Positions 48,893 through 56,401 of a DNA stretch of 64,000 nucleotides are shown one piece after another. The translations under genes and the position numbers were made by a program. The notes under the pieces were generated by a model, which was given only the letters and a program-made list of their open reading frames with translations, was not told where the DNA came from and did not search any database. Location: contig NZ_BEWA01000028.1 in NCBI RefSeq assembly GCF_003112535.1, positions 62,001 through 126,000 on the forward strand, in the 5' to 3' direction. Numbering within the stretch: the first letter of the stretch is position 1; every line of letters begins with the position of its first letter. The DNA is from Streptomyces rishiriensis (lineage in GTDB: Bacteria > Actinomycetota > Actinomycetes > Streptomycetales > Streptomycetaceae).

Positions 48893-50217
48893 GCTGGGAC
48901 CAGCAGGGCCACGGCCATCAGTACGGGCAGCAGCCCCAGCCCCCCTACGGATACGAGGGGCACGGGCACCATCAGCAGTACGGGCAGCCCCAGCAGTACG
49001 CGCCGCAGCCGTATCCGCAACCGCAGCCGTATCCGCCGCAGCCGTATGCGCAGGGGCCGTATCTGCAGGGGCCGTATCCGCAGGAGCAGGCGGAACATTC
49101 GGAGTACGGGCAGGCCGTCGCCGGCGCCGTCGACGAGACCGCACCTCTGCCCACGATGGAGACGTCGGCCGCCGGGCCCGCCGCTCCCCAGCGTGACCGC
49201 TACTTCGACACCCTCCGTGCCCTCGCCCTGATCAGGGTCGTCGCCTATCACACGTTCGGCTGGGCCTGGGCGGGCATGGTCTTCCCCTCCATGGGGATCA
49301 TGTTCGGCCTGGCCGGCACCCTGATGGCGAAGTCCCTGGAGCGTCCGGCCGTGAAGGTGGTGAGGAGTCGCCTGCGCCGGCTCCTGCCGCCGTTCTGGTT
49401 CTGGGGCGTCTTCGTCGTCCTGGCGATGCTGGTGCACGACTGGATGCCGGGCTGGGAGATCGTCTACTGGGTCGTGCCGCTGGGCGACCCGCCGGGCAAC
49501 GCCTGGGGCGAGCAGGCCTGGGAGATCCTCTGGTATCTGCGGACGTACCTCTGGTTCGTCCTGCTCTCGCCGCTGCTGCTGCGGCTGTTCCGGCTCGCGC
49601 CGGCAGTCGTGCTGACGCTCTCCCTCGCGCCGATCCTGGTGCTGACCTTCGTGTGGGCGGGCCCCGACAACCGCGTCGGCACAGCGCTGTGGGACCTGTC
49701 GACGTACCTCTTCTGCTGGATGCTCGGCTTCGCGCACCGCGACGGCGTCCTGCAGCGCATGAAGCCGGCCCTGGTCGTCATGGCGTCGCTGGCGGCGCTC
49801 GGGTTCGGCGGCTGGTACGCCTTCACGCACCAGGCCGAGTCCGGCACCTACGACCTGGACGAGAACCCGCTCGCGCAGGCCTTCTGGTCGGCCGGCTTCG
49901 TCATGCCGCTGATGTGGGCGAAGACGTACTTCGGCATCGACTTCGCCTGGCTCACGCGGTTCCGGCGGACGAACCGGATCGTGACCGTCTTCAACGCCCG
50001 CGCGGTGACGATCTACCTCTGGCACGAGATCGCCCTGATCCTGGCCGTGCCGCTGATCGACCGGTTCTGGGACGTCCCCGCGTTCGAGACGTACCTGCCG
50101 CTCGACAGTCAGTGGTTCCTGTTCGGCGTGGGCTGGCTGCTGATCGGCGTCTTCGTGCTGCTGTGCGGGTGGGTCGAGGACGTCGCGGCACGGAAGACGC
50201 CGAGGCTCCTGCCGTGA
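48889..50217 (+). CDS. Acyltransferase-3 family membrane protein with Gln/Pro/Tyr-rich head
   Basis: 442 residues. The first 100 are a low-complexity head of Q/P/Y/G/H (units such as QPYPQ and GPYPQ), probably disordered in the cytoplasm. From residue 102 (RDRYFDTLRALALIRVV) an acyltransferase-3 domain begins, with about ten helices and the conserved Arg/His near the first helix (R116, H121). Such proteins O-acetylate extracellular glycans. The ATGA overlap with the deacetylase/glycosyltransferase gene shows joint expression, so it probably acylates the same polymer. Confidence 0.88.
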   Translation: MSWDQQGHGHQYGQQPQPPYGYEGHGHHQQYGQPQQYAPQPYPQPQPYPPQPYAQGPYLQGPYPQEQAEHSEYGQAVAGAVDETAPLPTMETSAAGPAAPQRDRYFDTLRALALIRVVAYHTFGWAWAGMVFPSMGIMFGLAGTLMAKSLERPAVKVVRSRLRRLLPPFWFWGVFVVLAMLVHDWMPGWEIVYWVVPLGDPPGNAWGEQAWEILWYLRTYLWFVLLSPLLLRLFRLAPAVVLTLSLAPILVLTFVWAGPDNRVGTALWDLSTYLFCWMLGFAHRDGVLQRMKPALVVMASLAALGFGGWYAFTHQAESGTYDLDENPLAQAFWSAGFVMPLMWAKTYFGIDFAWLTRFRRTNRIVTVFNARAVTIYLWHEIALILAVPLIDRFWDVPAFETYLPLDSQWFLFGVGWLLIGVFVLLCGWVEDVAARKTPRLLP

Positions 50218-50249
50218 GCCGCCGGGGGCCGGGCTGCCACAATGGGCGG

Positions 50250-50945
50250 GTGACCCGCGCTTCCCTGAACAAGCAGCCCAACGAAGTCGCCTCGATGTTC
50301 GACCGCGTGGCGGAACGGTACGACGTGACCAACGACGTGCTGTCCCTCGGCCAGGACCGCAGGTGGCGCAAGGAGGTCGCCAAGGCGGTCGACGCCCGGC
50401 CCGCGCAGAAGGTCCTGGACCTCGCCGCCGGCACGGCCACCTCCTCGCTCCCGTTCGCGCAGACCGGCGCCTACGTCGTCCCCTGCGACTTCTCGCTCGG
50501 CATGCTCCAGGTCGGAAAGAAGAAGCACACCTGGCTGCCGTTCACCGCCGGCGACGCGACGAAGCTGCCCTTCAAGGACGACACCTTCGACGCCGTCACC
50601 ATCTCCTTCGGCCTGCGCAACGTGCAGGACTTCGACTCGGCGCTGCGCGAGATGCACCGGGTGACCAGGCCCGGCGGCAGGGTCGTCATCTGCGAGTTCT
50701 CGCACCCCACCTGGGCGCCCTTCCGGACCGTCTACACCGAGTACCTGATGCGCGCCCTGCCGCCGGTCGCCCGCGCGGTCTCCTCCAACCCCGACGCCTA
50801 CGTCTACCTCGCCGAGTCCATCCGCGCCTGGCCCGACCAGCCCGCCCTCGCGGAGCACCTGCGCAAGGCCGGCTGGTCGAAGGTCGCCTGGCGCAACCTG
50901 ACAGGCGGCGTGGTCACCCTTCACCGGGGCTTCAAGACACCCTGA
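50250..50945 (+). CDS. menG: Demethylmenaquinone methyltransferase (MenG/UbiE)
   Basis: 231-residue SAM methyltransferase, the last step of menaquinone synthesis. Family motifs are FDRVAERYDVTNDVLSLGQDRRWR at the N-terminus, the SAM loop L-D-L-A-A-G-T-A-T (near 56) and the SFGLRN segment near 120. The GTG at 50250 has GGGCGGG before it. It is shared by both menaquinone routes, so it fits with mqnA/C/E/L/M/P here. It is 32 bases after the acyltransferase gene, perhaps without its own promoter. Confidence 0.94.
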   Translation: MTRASLNKQPNEVASMFDRVAERYDVTNDVLSLGQDRRWRKEVAKAVDARPAQKVLDLAAGTATSSLPFAQTGAYVVPCDFSLGMLQVGKKKHTWLPFTAGDATKLPFKDDTFDAVTISFGLRNVQDFDSALREMHRVTRPGGRVVICEFSHPTWAPFRTVYTEYLMRALPPVARAVSSNPDAYVYLAESIRAWPDQPALAEHLRKAGWSKVAWRNLTGGVVTLHRGFKTP

Positions 50946-51031
50946 CCGGCCCGGTCCGAGGGGCCGCCCGGTCCGAGGGGCCGCCCGGTCTGATCGGCCC
51001 GGCCCGAGGGGCCCGGCCAAGGGGTCCCGCT

Positions 51032-51382
51032 TCAACGGACGATCGCCTCGAAGGGGTCGTGGGACCGGTCCAGTTCACGCCGGAGCCCGCCCCCGCCGGG
51101 CCTCGGCACGCGTGGCTCGCGCACGCCCGCGCCTCCGCCGCCCTCCCCGTCGGAGAAGTCGAACCACACGGTGACCACGGCGCCGCGCGGCACCTCGACA
51201 CCGGGCGGCGGATACTGCCGTACGACGTAGTCGACGACCGCGTGGCGAAAGTCGGGCCGGTCCGGCGCGGCCAGCAGCACGCCCCGCGCCGCAGCCGCCT
51301 CGCGCGCGTCCACGGCCATCAGGCCGACCAGCCTGGGCACACGCACGTCGGGTGTTTTGGGTGGTATGAGCACAGATGTCAC
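51032..51382 (-). CDS. Single PASTA-domain protein
   Basis: 116 residues. Residues 13-75 form one PASTA domain (VPRLVGLMAVDAREAAAARG... and RQYPPPGVEVPRGAVVTVW), a fold that binds peptidoglycan fragments or beta-lactams in kinases and PBPs. There is no signal peptide, kinase or transglycosylase domain. The tail is Gly/Arg-rich. A free PASTA domain without an export signal is unusual: it may be cytoplasmic, or the true start may differ from the GTG at 51382. It faces menG tail to tail. Confidence 0.7.
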   Translation of the reverse strand: MTSVLIPPKTPDVRVPRLVGLMAVDAREAAAARGVLLAAPDRPDFRHAVVDYVVRQYPPPGVEVPRGAVVTVWFDFSDGEGGGGAGVREPRVPRPGGGGLRRELDRSHDPFEAIVR

Positions 51383-51465
51383 CCCCAGCGGTACTGGAAG
51401 GGTAACCGCCCGGGGGGTCGTCCGGAAGCGTCAGGTGTCGTTCTGTAGCCGACGACTGCGGAGAG

Positions 51466-51972
51466 TCACCAGGCGAGGCGGTAGCAGCGCCCCTCCCGCT
51501 CCGGCTCCGGGGTGGTGAAGACCTCCGCGAGCCGCATCCCCAGCCGCTGCGTGACGGCGATGGACCGCTCGTTGCGCGCGTCGACCATCGCCACCACCCC
51601 CGGGGCCCCGGCCGCCCGCACCCGCTCCAGGGTCATCCGCGCCGCCGCCGTCACATAGCCCTGCCCCCAGTGCTGCCGCCCGAGCCGCCATCCGATCTCG
51701 ATCTCGCCCGCGGGTCCCCACTCCCAGGGCCACGGCTGCGCGCCGGTGAAGCCGAGCACCCGGTCGTCGCGGTCCAGCACCGTCCACAGGCAGAAGCCGC
51801 GTTCGGCGTCGTGCCGGCGCTGGCGGGCGGTGAGCTCCTCGTAGACCGACAGCTCCGCGGATCTGCCCCCATGGAACTCCATGACGTCCGGGTCGTCGAA
51901 GACCCGGTGCCAGGCGACGGCGTCCTCGTCCGTCGGAACGCGCAGGCGTACTACGGGCAGAGCTCGGTTCAC
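51466..51972 (-). CDS. GNAT-family acetyltransferase (RimJ/RimL-like)
   Basis: 168-residue N-acetyltransferase of the RimJ/L type: AEIEIGWRLGRQHWGQG motif with the CoA loop Q-H-W-G-Q-G-Y (about 102-108), then NERSIAVTQRLGM near 135. The acceptor is unknown; ribosomal protein N-termini or small amines are common. Start is the GTG at 51972 with AAGGG upstream. The longer frame crosses into the control region of the reductase gene and is rejected. Confidence 0.85.
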   Translation of the reverse strand: MNRALPVVRLRVPTDEDAVAWHRVFDDPDVMEFHGGRSAELSVYEELTARQRRHDAERGFCLWTVLDRDDRVLGFTGAQPWPWEWGPAGEIEIGWRLGRQHWGQGYVTAAARMTLERVRAAGAPGVVAMVDARNERSIAVTQRLGMRLAEVFTTPEPEREGRCYRLAW

Positions 51973-52069
51973 GGGGCAGCCCTTCAGCCAGGTGATCAAT
52001 CCTGCTGAATAGACTGCCCATGTCCAGTGCCGGTCGGCACGCAGATTCCGAACTTGGGGAGATCCCGCC

Positions 52070-53377
52070 GTGACCGCCGTGAACGAGCCCCACGCCGAGC
52101 CCTTCTCCGAGACCACCGCCGACGTGATCGTCGTCGGCGCCGGACCGGCCGGCTCCACGACCGCCTACTACCTCGCCAAGGCCGGACTCGACGTACTGCT
52201 CCTCGAGAAGACCGAGTTCCCGCGCGAGAAGGTCTGCGGCGACGGCCTCACCCCGCGCGCCACGAAGCAGCTCGTGGCCATGGGCATCGACATCTCCGAG
52301 GAAGCCGGCTGGCTGCGCAACAAGGGCCTGAGGATCATCGGCGGCGGGGTGCGGTTGCAGCTCGACTGGCCCGATCTCGCCTCCTTCCCCGACTACGGCC
52401 TCGTCCGCAAGCGCGACGACTTCGACGAGCAGCTCGCCCGGCAGGCCCAGAAGGCCGGCGCCCGTCTCTACGAGCGCTGCAACGTCGGCGCCCCGATCCT
52501 CGACGACCGCACCGGCCGGATCACCGGTGTGCACGCCAAGCTCGGGGAGGAGAAGCGGGAAGTCACCTTCCGCGCCCCGCTCGTGGTGGCCGCCGACGGC
52601 AACTCCACCCGGCTCTCCCTGGCGATGGGCCTGCACCGCCGTGAGGACCGTCCGATGGGCGTCGCGGTCCGCACCTACTTCACCTCGCCGCGCCACGAGG
52701 ACGACTACCTGGAGTCCTGGCTGGAGCTGTGGGACCGCCGGGGTCCGGGCGAGGACCGGCTGCTGCCCGGCTACGGCTGGATCTTCGGCATGGGCGACGG
52801 GACGTCGAACGTCGGCCTGGGCGTGCTGAACACCTCCGACTCCTTCAAGGAGCTCGACTGGCGCGAGGTCCTCAAGGCCTGGTGCGCGTCCATGCCGGAG
52901 GACTGGGGGTACACCCCCGAAAACATGACCGGTCCGATCCGCGGCGCGGCCCTGCCGATGGCCTTCAACCGCAAGCCGCACTACACCAAGGGGCTGCTGC
53001 TGGTCGGCGACGCCGGCGGCCTGGTGAACCCCTTCAACGGCGAGGGCATCGCGTACGCCATGGAATCCGGCCAGATCGCCGCCGACGTCATCGTCCAGGC
53101 CCATGCCCGGGCCACCCCCGGTCAGCGCGAACTCGCCCTGCAGCGCTACCCGCAGATCCTCGCGGACACCTACGGCGGCTACTACACGCTGGGCCGCGCG
53201 TTCGTGAAGCTCATCGGCAACCCGAAGGTCATGAAGATCGCGGCGCAGCGCGGTCTGACCCACCCGCTGCTGATGAAGTTCACCCTGAAGATGCTCGCCA
53301 ACCTGACGGACCCCACGGGCGGCGACGCGATGGACCGCATCATCAACGGCCTGAGCAAGGTGGCTCCCAAGGCCTGA
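52070..53377 (+). CDS. Geranylgeranyl reductase-family flavoprotein (MenJ-like menaquinone reductase)
   Basis: 435-residue FAD enzyme of the geranylgeranyl reductase family. FAD loop V-V-G-A-G-P-A-G (21-28), family signature E-F-P-R-E-K-V-C-G-D-G near 48-58, and the second FAD motif GDAGGLVNPFNGEGIAYAMESG near 303. Actinobacterial members such as MenJ saturate one isoprene unit of menaquinone, giving MK-9(H2)-type quinones. Its place near menG and nuo supports that role over archaeal-lipid or carotenoid reduction. A link to the diterpene island 18 kb away cannot be excluded but is less likely. Start GTG at 52070. Divergent from the GNAT gene. Confidence 0.88.
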   Translation: MTAVNEPHAEPFSETTADVIVVGAGPAGSTTAYYLAKAGLDVLLLEKTEFPREKVCGDGLTPRATKQLVAMGIDISEEAGWLRNKGLRIIGGGVRLQLDWPDLASFPDYGLVRKRDDFDEQLARQAQKAGARLYERCNVGAPILDDRTGRITGVHAKLGEEKREVTFRAPLVVAADGNSTRLSLAMGLHRREDRPMGVAVRTYFTSPRHEDDYLESWLELWDRRGPGEDRLLPGYGWIFGMGDGTSNVGLGVLNTSDSFKELDWREVLKAWCASMPEDWGYTPENMTGPIRGAALPMAFNRKPHYTKGLLLVGDAGGLVNPFNGEGIAYAMESGQIAADVIVQAHARATPGQRELALQRYPQILADTYGGYYTLGRAFVKLIGNPKVMKIAAQRGLTHPLLMKFTLKMLANLTDPTGGDAMDRIINGLSKVAPKA

Positions 53378-53409
53378 CCGCCCACCGAGGCGGTGCGGAT
53401 CCGGCACCC

Positions 53410-53484
53410 GGCGGCCCGGAGCCCGGCGGCCCGGAGCCCGGCGGCCCGGAGCGTGGCGGCCCGGCATCCGGCGGCCCGGCGCGC
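53410..53484. repeat. Five 15-bp tandem repeats
   Basis: Units start at 53410, 53425, 53440, 53455 and 53470. The first two are identical (GGCGGCCCGGAGCCC), and the others keep GGCGGCCCGG with changed ends. They begin 33 bases after the reductase stop. Confidence 0.85.
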
Positions 53485-53531
53485 GAGGACTTCCTCCCGC
53501 CGGTCCGCCCCTTGCCCGCCGCACTGACGAT

Positions 53532-53551
53532 GTGTCCGACATGTCGGACAC
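53532..53551. promoter_or_regulatory. 20-bp perfect palindrome, operator candidate
   Basis: GTGTCCGACATGTCGGACAC is fully symmetrical. It is AT-richer than its surroundings and typical in size for a dimeric repressor site. No promoter or gene start is obvious next to it. Confidence 0.5.
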
Positions 53552-53641
53552 TCACGCGATACGGCGCTGGGGGGTGAATGTGCCCGTAAAGACGCCGAAT
53601 TGGCGCGCCGGAGCTCGTGCGCGCGACTGCGCGCCTCCTCC

Positions 53642-53700
53642 GACTCGGGCCTCGTCCGACTCGGGCCTCGTCCGACTCGGGCCTCGTCCGACTCGGGCCT
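53642..53700. repeat. 16-bp tandem repeat, about 3.7 copies
   Basis: Three exact copies of GACTCGGGCCTCGTCC (53642, 53658, 53674), then a partial fourth at 53690. Degenerate related sequence continues to about 53750. Confidence 0.85.
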
Positions 53701-53852
53701 CTCGTCCGGCTCAGGCCTCCCGCCCGCCTCAGGGCTCCCGCCCGGCTCAGAGCCGCCCGGGCGCGCCCAGCCGCCCCGGGGGTCGCGTGGGCTCGTTCCG
53801 GCTCGCCCAGGGGCCCGCTGAGGGCCGTGTCGGGCCGCACCGGGGGAGCCCG

Positions 53853-53885
53853 AAGGGCCGCTGCCCCCGAGCGGCTGCGGCCCTT
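53853..53885 (-). terminator. Terminator of the NlpC/P60 gene
   Basis: AAGGGCCGC (53853-53861) and GCGGCCCTT (53877-53885) are perfect 9-bp arms around 15 bases, 40 bases past the end of the leftward gene. Confidence 0.6.
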
Positions 53886-53924
53886 GCGTGCGTGCGGCGC
53901 GCTCAGCTGCGCGCCGAGGGGGTG

Positions 53925-54728
53925 TCAGAGCACCCGCACCGCACCGGACGGCGGGTCGTAGGACAGCGGCTTCTCCGCCACACCGGTGGAGGGGTTCTGC
54001 GCGCCGACGAACATGCCGTCGCCGACGTACACCGCCACGTGGTACGCGCTGCCCGCGCCGCCCCAATACAGGATGTCGCCCGGCTGCAGGTTGTCCAGGG
54101 AGACCTGGGTGCCGGCGGTCGACTGGTCCTGCGAGACGCGCGGCAGGTCGATGCCGACCTGCTTGAAGGCGGTCTGCACCAGCCCCGAGCAGTCCCACGA
54201 GTTGGGGCCGGTGCCGCCGGAGACGTAGGCGTCGCCGATCTGTGCCTTCACGAAGGCGATGACGGCCGCGGCCGAACCGGTCGCGTGGGAGCTGCTCGTG
54301 CTGGTGAAGCTGTTGCTGCTCGCCGAGGCGGACAGCGTGGTCCGGTCGGCGGAGCGCGTGGCGCGTTCGGCGGCGGCCCTGCGGGCGGCCTCCGCCTTCT
54401 TCTTGGCCTCGGCCTTGGCGTGCGCGAGGTCCTTGTTGGCCTCCTTGGCGGCTGCCGCGGCGGCCGCGTCGCGCTCGGCGTGCAGCTGGTAGTTCGCCGC
54501 GGCCTGCTGCGTGGCCTGGGCGGACTGTGCGACCTGGGCGGCCAGGTCGCCGGTGAGCACAGGCAGTTCGAGCGTCTGCGTCACCGGCTCGGCGGCGTTG
54601 GCCGTGCCTGCTGCTGCGGCGACGGCCAGCGTGCCGAGGACACCACTGGCGACTCCGGCCCGCATCGCGATCGTCGACGCGCTGCGGCGGGGTTTCCGGT
54701 GGCTGCGTATGTGAGCGGTGTGGGACAT
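53925..54728 (-). CDS. Secreted NlpC/P60 peptidoglycan endopeptidase
   Basis: 267-residue exported cell-wall hydrolase. A basic head (RSHRKPRRS) and hydrophobic signal end near AANAA-type residues about 45. Residues 60-125 are an Ala/Lys-rich coiled coil (AKAEAKKKAEAARR). A Ser/Thr linker follows, and the NlpC/P60 domain covers about 155-267: catalytic Cys in W-D-C-S-G-L, then His in Y-H-V-A-V-Y and a third polar residue later. It cuts peptide stems of peptidoglycan. The ATG at 54728 is listed; its Shine-Dalgarno is poor, while GGAGGAG lies about 25 bases upstream, so an upstream start cannot be excluded. Confidence 0.9.
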   Translation of the reverse strand: MSHTAHIRSHRKPRRSASTIAMRAGVASGVLGTLAVAAAAGTANAAEPVTQTLELPVLTGDLAAQVAQSAQATQQAAANYQLHAERDAAAAAAAKEANKDLAHAKAEAKKKAEAARRAAAERATRSADRTTLSASASSNSFTSTSSSHATGSAAAVIAFVKAQIGDAYVSGGTGPNSWDCSGLVQTAFKQVGIDLPRVSQDQSTAGTQVSLDNLQPGDILYWGGAGSAYHVAVYVGDGMFVGAQNPSTGVAEKPLSYDPPSGAVRVL

Positions 54729-55327
54729 GGGTACAACCGGTATCAGGGGCTCCTCCATACCTTCAAGAAACGTGTGCTGCGCCACAGTTGTTCAACGGGT
54801 GCCTCAAATTCCTGTTCCCCCGTTCTTTATTGACGCCGTAACGGACATTGCGGACGCAGGTGATCATGCCTGTGATCATGGGCTTTCGACGTTACGTCCG
54901 GATTGCCCGACGCCTACCACCGGTCACGACCGTTGGCCAAGCCCGCTTCTTAAGCGGCCCTCACGAGTGTGGCGGAGGTCACGGAACGGTTACCGGAGCG
55001 GTGGCGTCTCGCGCATGCGGTGCGATTCGTTCCGCTCGTGAACGTGTGCACGCGTCCACACCGCGAGTCGGAACTCCCTCTGATGTGTGAACGCGGGCCA
55101 CTATCAGGCCGCCGCGTCCAGCTCCAATTTGCATGCAAGGGAACCCTCTTGATATAGAGACGCACCCCGCTGCCTGCGATGACGAGCGAAAATGTCACTT
55201 CTTGTGATCACTCTGACGCTTCGCGTATGAAGATCACCGCTGATACGACTTCATGATCCTTCGTCAGGTGGTGGAGATCACAAAGCTTGTGTAATACCCC
55301 GTGTCGCAGATCACAGAGCGGCGGGCA

Positions 55328-55333
55328 TAGGAT
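55328..55333 (+). promoter_or_regulatory. Candidate -10 element of the nuo operon
   Basis: TAGGAT matches the Streptomyces HrdB -10 consensus. No good -35 lies 16-19 bases upstream, so activation by a bound factor is possible. Transcription would start near 55340, giving a leader of about 130 bases. Confidence 0.45.
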
Positions 55334-55348
55334 GCGAGGCAGTTGGGC

Positions 55349-55366
55349 TTGTGACCTGCTTCACAT
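55349..55366 (+). promoter_or_regulatory. Rex-type redox operator upstream of nuoA
   Basis: TTGTGACCTGCTTCACAT fits the 18-bp Rex consensus TTGTGAA-N4-TTCACAA at 12 of 14 defined positions. It lies just downstream of the predicted start point, where NAD-bound Rex would block transcription until NADH rises. Rex control of nuo is known in S. coelicolor; the site here is my reading. Confidence 0.7.
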
Positions 55367-55472
55367 GTTCGCGATCTTCGTCAGGACGGACGGAGTGGGC
55401 GACGTCGGTGGGGCGGCCTCCAGTCCGACGCCATCGCCAGCAGTCAGTGCCGACTGAGAGGAGCGAGGAGCG

Positions 55473-55832
55473 GTGAACGCTTATGCGCCCATCCTCGTAC
55501 TGGGAGCCCTCGGAGCAGGCTTTGCGATCTTCTCCGTGGTCATGGCCACGCTGATCGGGCCGAAGCGCTACAACCGCGCCAAGCTCGAGGCCTATGAGTG
55601 CGGAATCGAGCCGACCCCCACGCCGGCCGGCGGCGGGCGCTTCCCGATCAAGTACTACCTGACGGCGATGCTCTTCATCGTCTTCGACATCGAGATCGTC
55701 TTCCTCTACCCCTGGGCAGTCACCTTCGACGCCCTGGGTGTCTTCGGGCTCGTGGAGATGCTGCTCTTCGTGCTCACCGTCTTCGTGGCGTACGCGTACG
55801 TATGGCGGCGCGGCGGCCTGGAATGGGACTGA
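55473..55832 (+). CDS. nuoA: NADH-quinone oxidoreductase subunit A
   Basis: 119-residue complex I membrane subunit with three helices. It shows the conserved loop Y-E-C-G-x-E-P (YECGIEP) after helix 1 and FDIEIVFLYPWA in helix 2. It helps form the quinone-site cavity with NuoH and NuoD. Start GTG at 55473 with GGAGCGAGGAGCG upstream. First gene of the operon; nuoB follows after 14 bases. Confidence 0.97.
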   Translation: MNAYAPILVLGALGAGFAIFSVVMATLIGPKRYNRAKLEAYECGIEPTPTPAGGGRFPIKYYLTAMLFIVFDIEIVFLYPWAVTFDALGVFGLVEMLLFVLTVFVAYAYVWRRGGLEWD

Positions 55833-55846
55833 GGGGCCTTTAAGTC

Positions 55847-56401
55847 ATGGGACTCGAAGAAAAACTGCCGAGCGGCTTCCTGCTGACCACCGTCGAGCAG
55901 GCCGCGGGCTGGGTGCGCAAGGCGTCCGTCTTTCCCGCCACCTTCGGCCTCGCCTGCTGCGCCATCGAAATGATGACCACCGGCGCGGGCCGCTACGACC
56001 TGGCCCGCTTCGGCATGGAGGTCTTCCGCGGTTCGCCCCGCCAGGCGGACCTGATGATCGTCGCCGGCCGGGTGAGCCAGAAGATGGCGCCGGTGCTGCG
56101 GCAGGTCTACGACCAGATGCCGAACCCCAAGTGGGTCATCTCCATGGGCGTGTGCGCCTCCTCCGGCGGCATGTTCAACAACTACGCGATCGTCCAGGGC
56201 GTCGATCACATCGTTCCCGTCGACATCTATCTCCCGGGCTGCCCGCCGCGCCCCGAGATGCTGATGGACGCGATCCTCAAGCTCCACCAGAAGATCCAGA
56301 ACACCAAGCTGGGCGTGAACGCCGAGGAGGCGGCCCGCGAGGCGGAGGAAGCGGCGCTCAAGGCCCTGCCCATGATCGAGATGAAGGGGCTGCTGCAGTG
56401 A
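55847..56401 (+). CDS. nuoB: NADH-quinone oxidoreductase subunit B
   Basis: 184-residue peripheral subunit carrying cluster N2, the last Fe-S centre before quinone. Ligands are Cys37, Cys38, Cys103 and Cys132 (ACC, VC, GCPP contexts). The C-terminal tail is a basic then Glu/Ala-rich helix. The stop overlaps the GTG of nuoC. Confidence 0.97.
   Translation: MGLEEKLPSGFLLTTVEQAAGWVRKASVFPATFGLACCAIEMMTTGAGRYDLARFGMEVFRGSPRQADLMIVAGRVSQKMAPVLRQVYDQMPNPKWVISMGVCASSGGMFNNYAIVQGVDHIVPVDIYLPGCPPRPEMLMDAILKLHQKIQNTKLGVNAEEAAREAEEAALKALPMIEMKGLLQ

Larger units (their letters stand above)
53378..53924. other. Repeat-rich intergenic region, no gene supported
   Basis: About 550 bases between the reductase and the NlpC/P60 gene. 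It holds five 15-bp repeats, a 20-bp perfect palindrome, about 3.7 copies of a 16-bp repeat and a terminator. Open frames crossing it are built from the repeats and lack coding character. Confidence 0.7.
54729..55472. other. Long divergent regulatory region between NlpC/P60 and nuoA
   Basis: About 740 bases without a supported gene and with lower GC content than the rest of the window. The left part is the probable leader of the NlpC/P60 gene. From 55200, TGTGATC/GATCACA motifs recur (55203, 55276, 55310), followed by a -10 and Rex-type operator for nuo. I looked for a ydaO (c-di-AMP) riboswitch before the hydrolase gene and did not find its conserved core. Confidence 0.6.

Noticed and set aside
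46328..49144. 938-residue minus-strand open frame opposite the glycosyltransferase
   Set aside because: Low-complexity Arg/Gly/Asp/His sequence, mirror of the GC3 pattern of the real gene.
53532..54833. 433-residue plus-strand open frame over the repeat region and NlpC/P60 gene
   Set aside because: Built from tandem repeats and the antisense of a gene with an intact catalytic Cys-His; no coding features.
54729..55200. ydaO (c-di-AMP) riboswitch before the NlpC/P60 gene
   Set aside because: Such switches often precede Streptomyces cell-wall hydrolase genes, but the conserved core bases were not found on the relevant strand.
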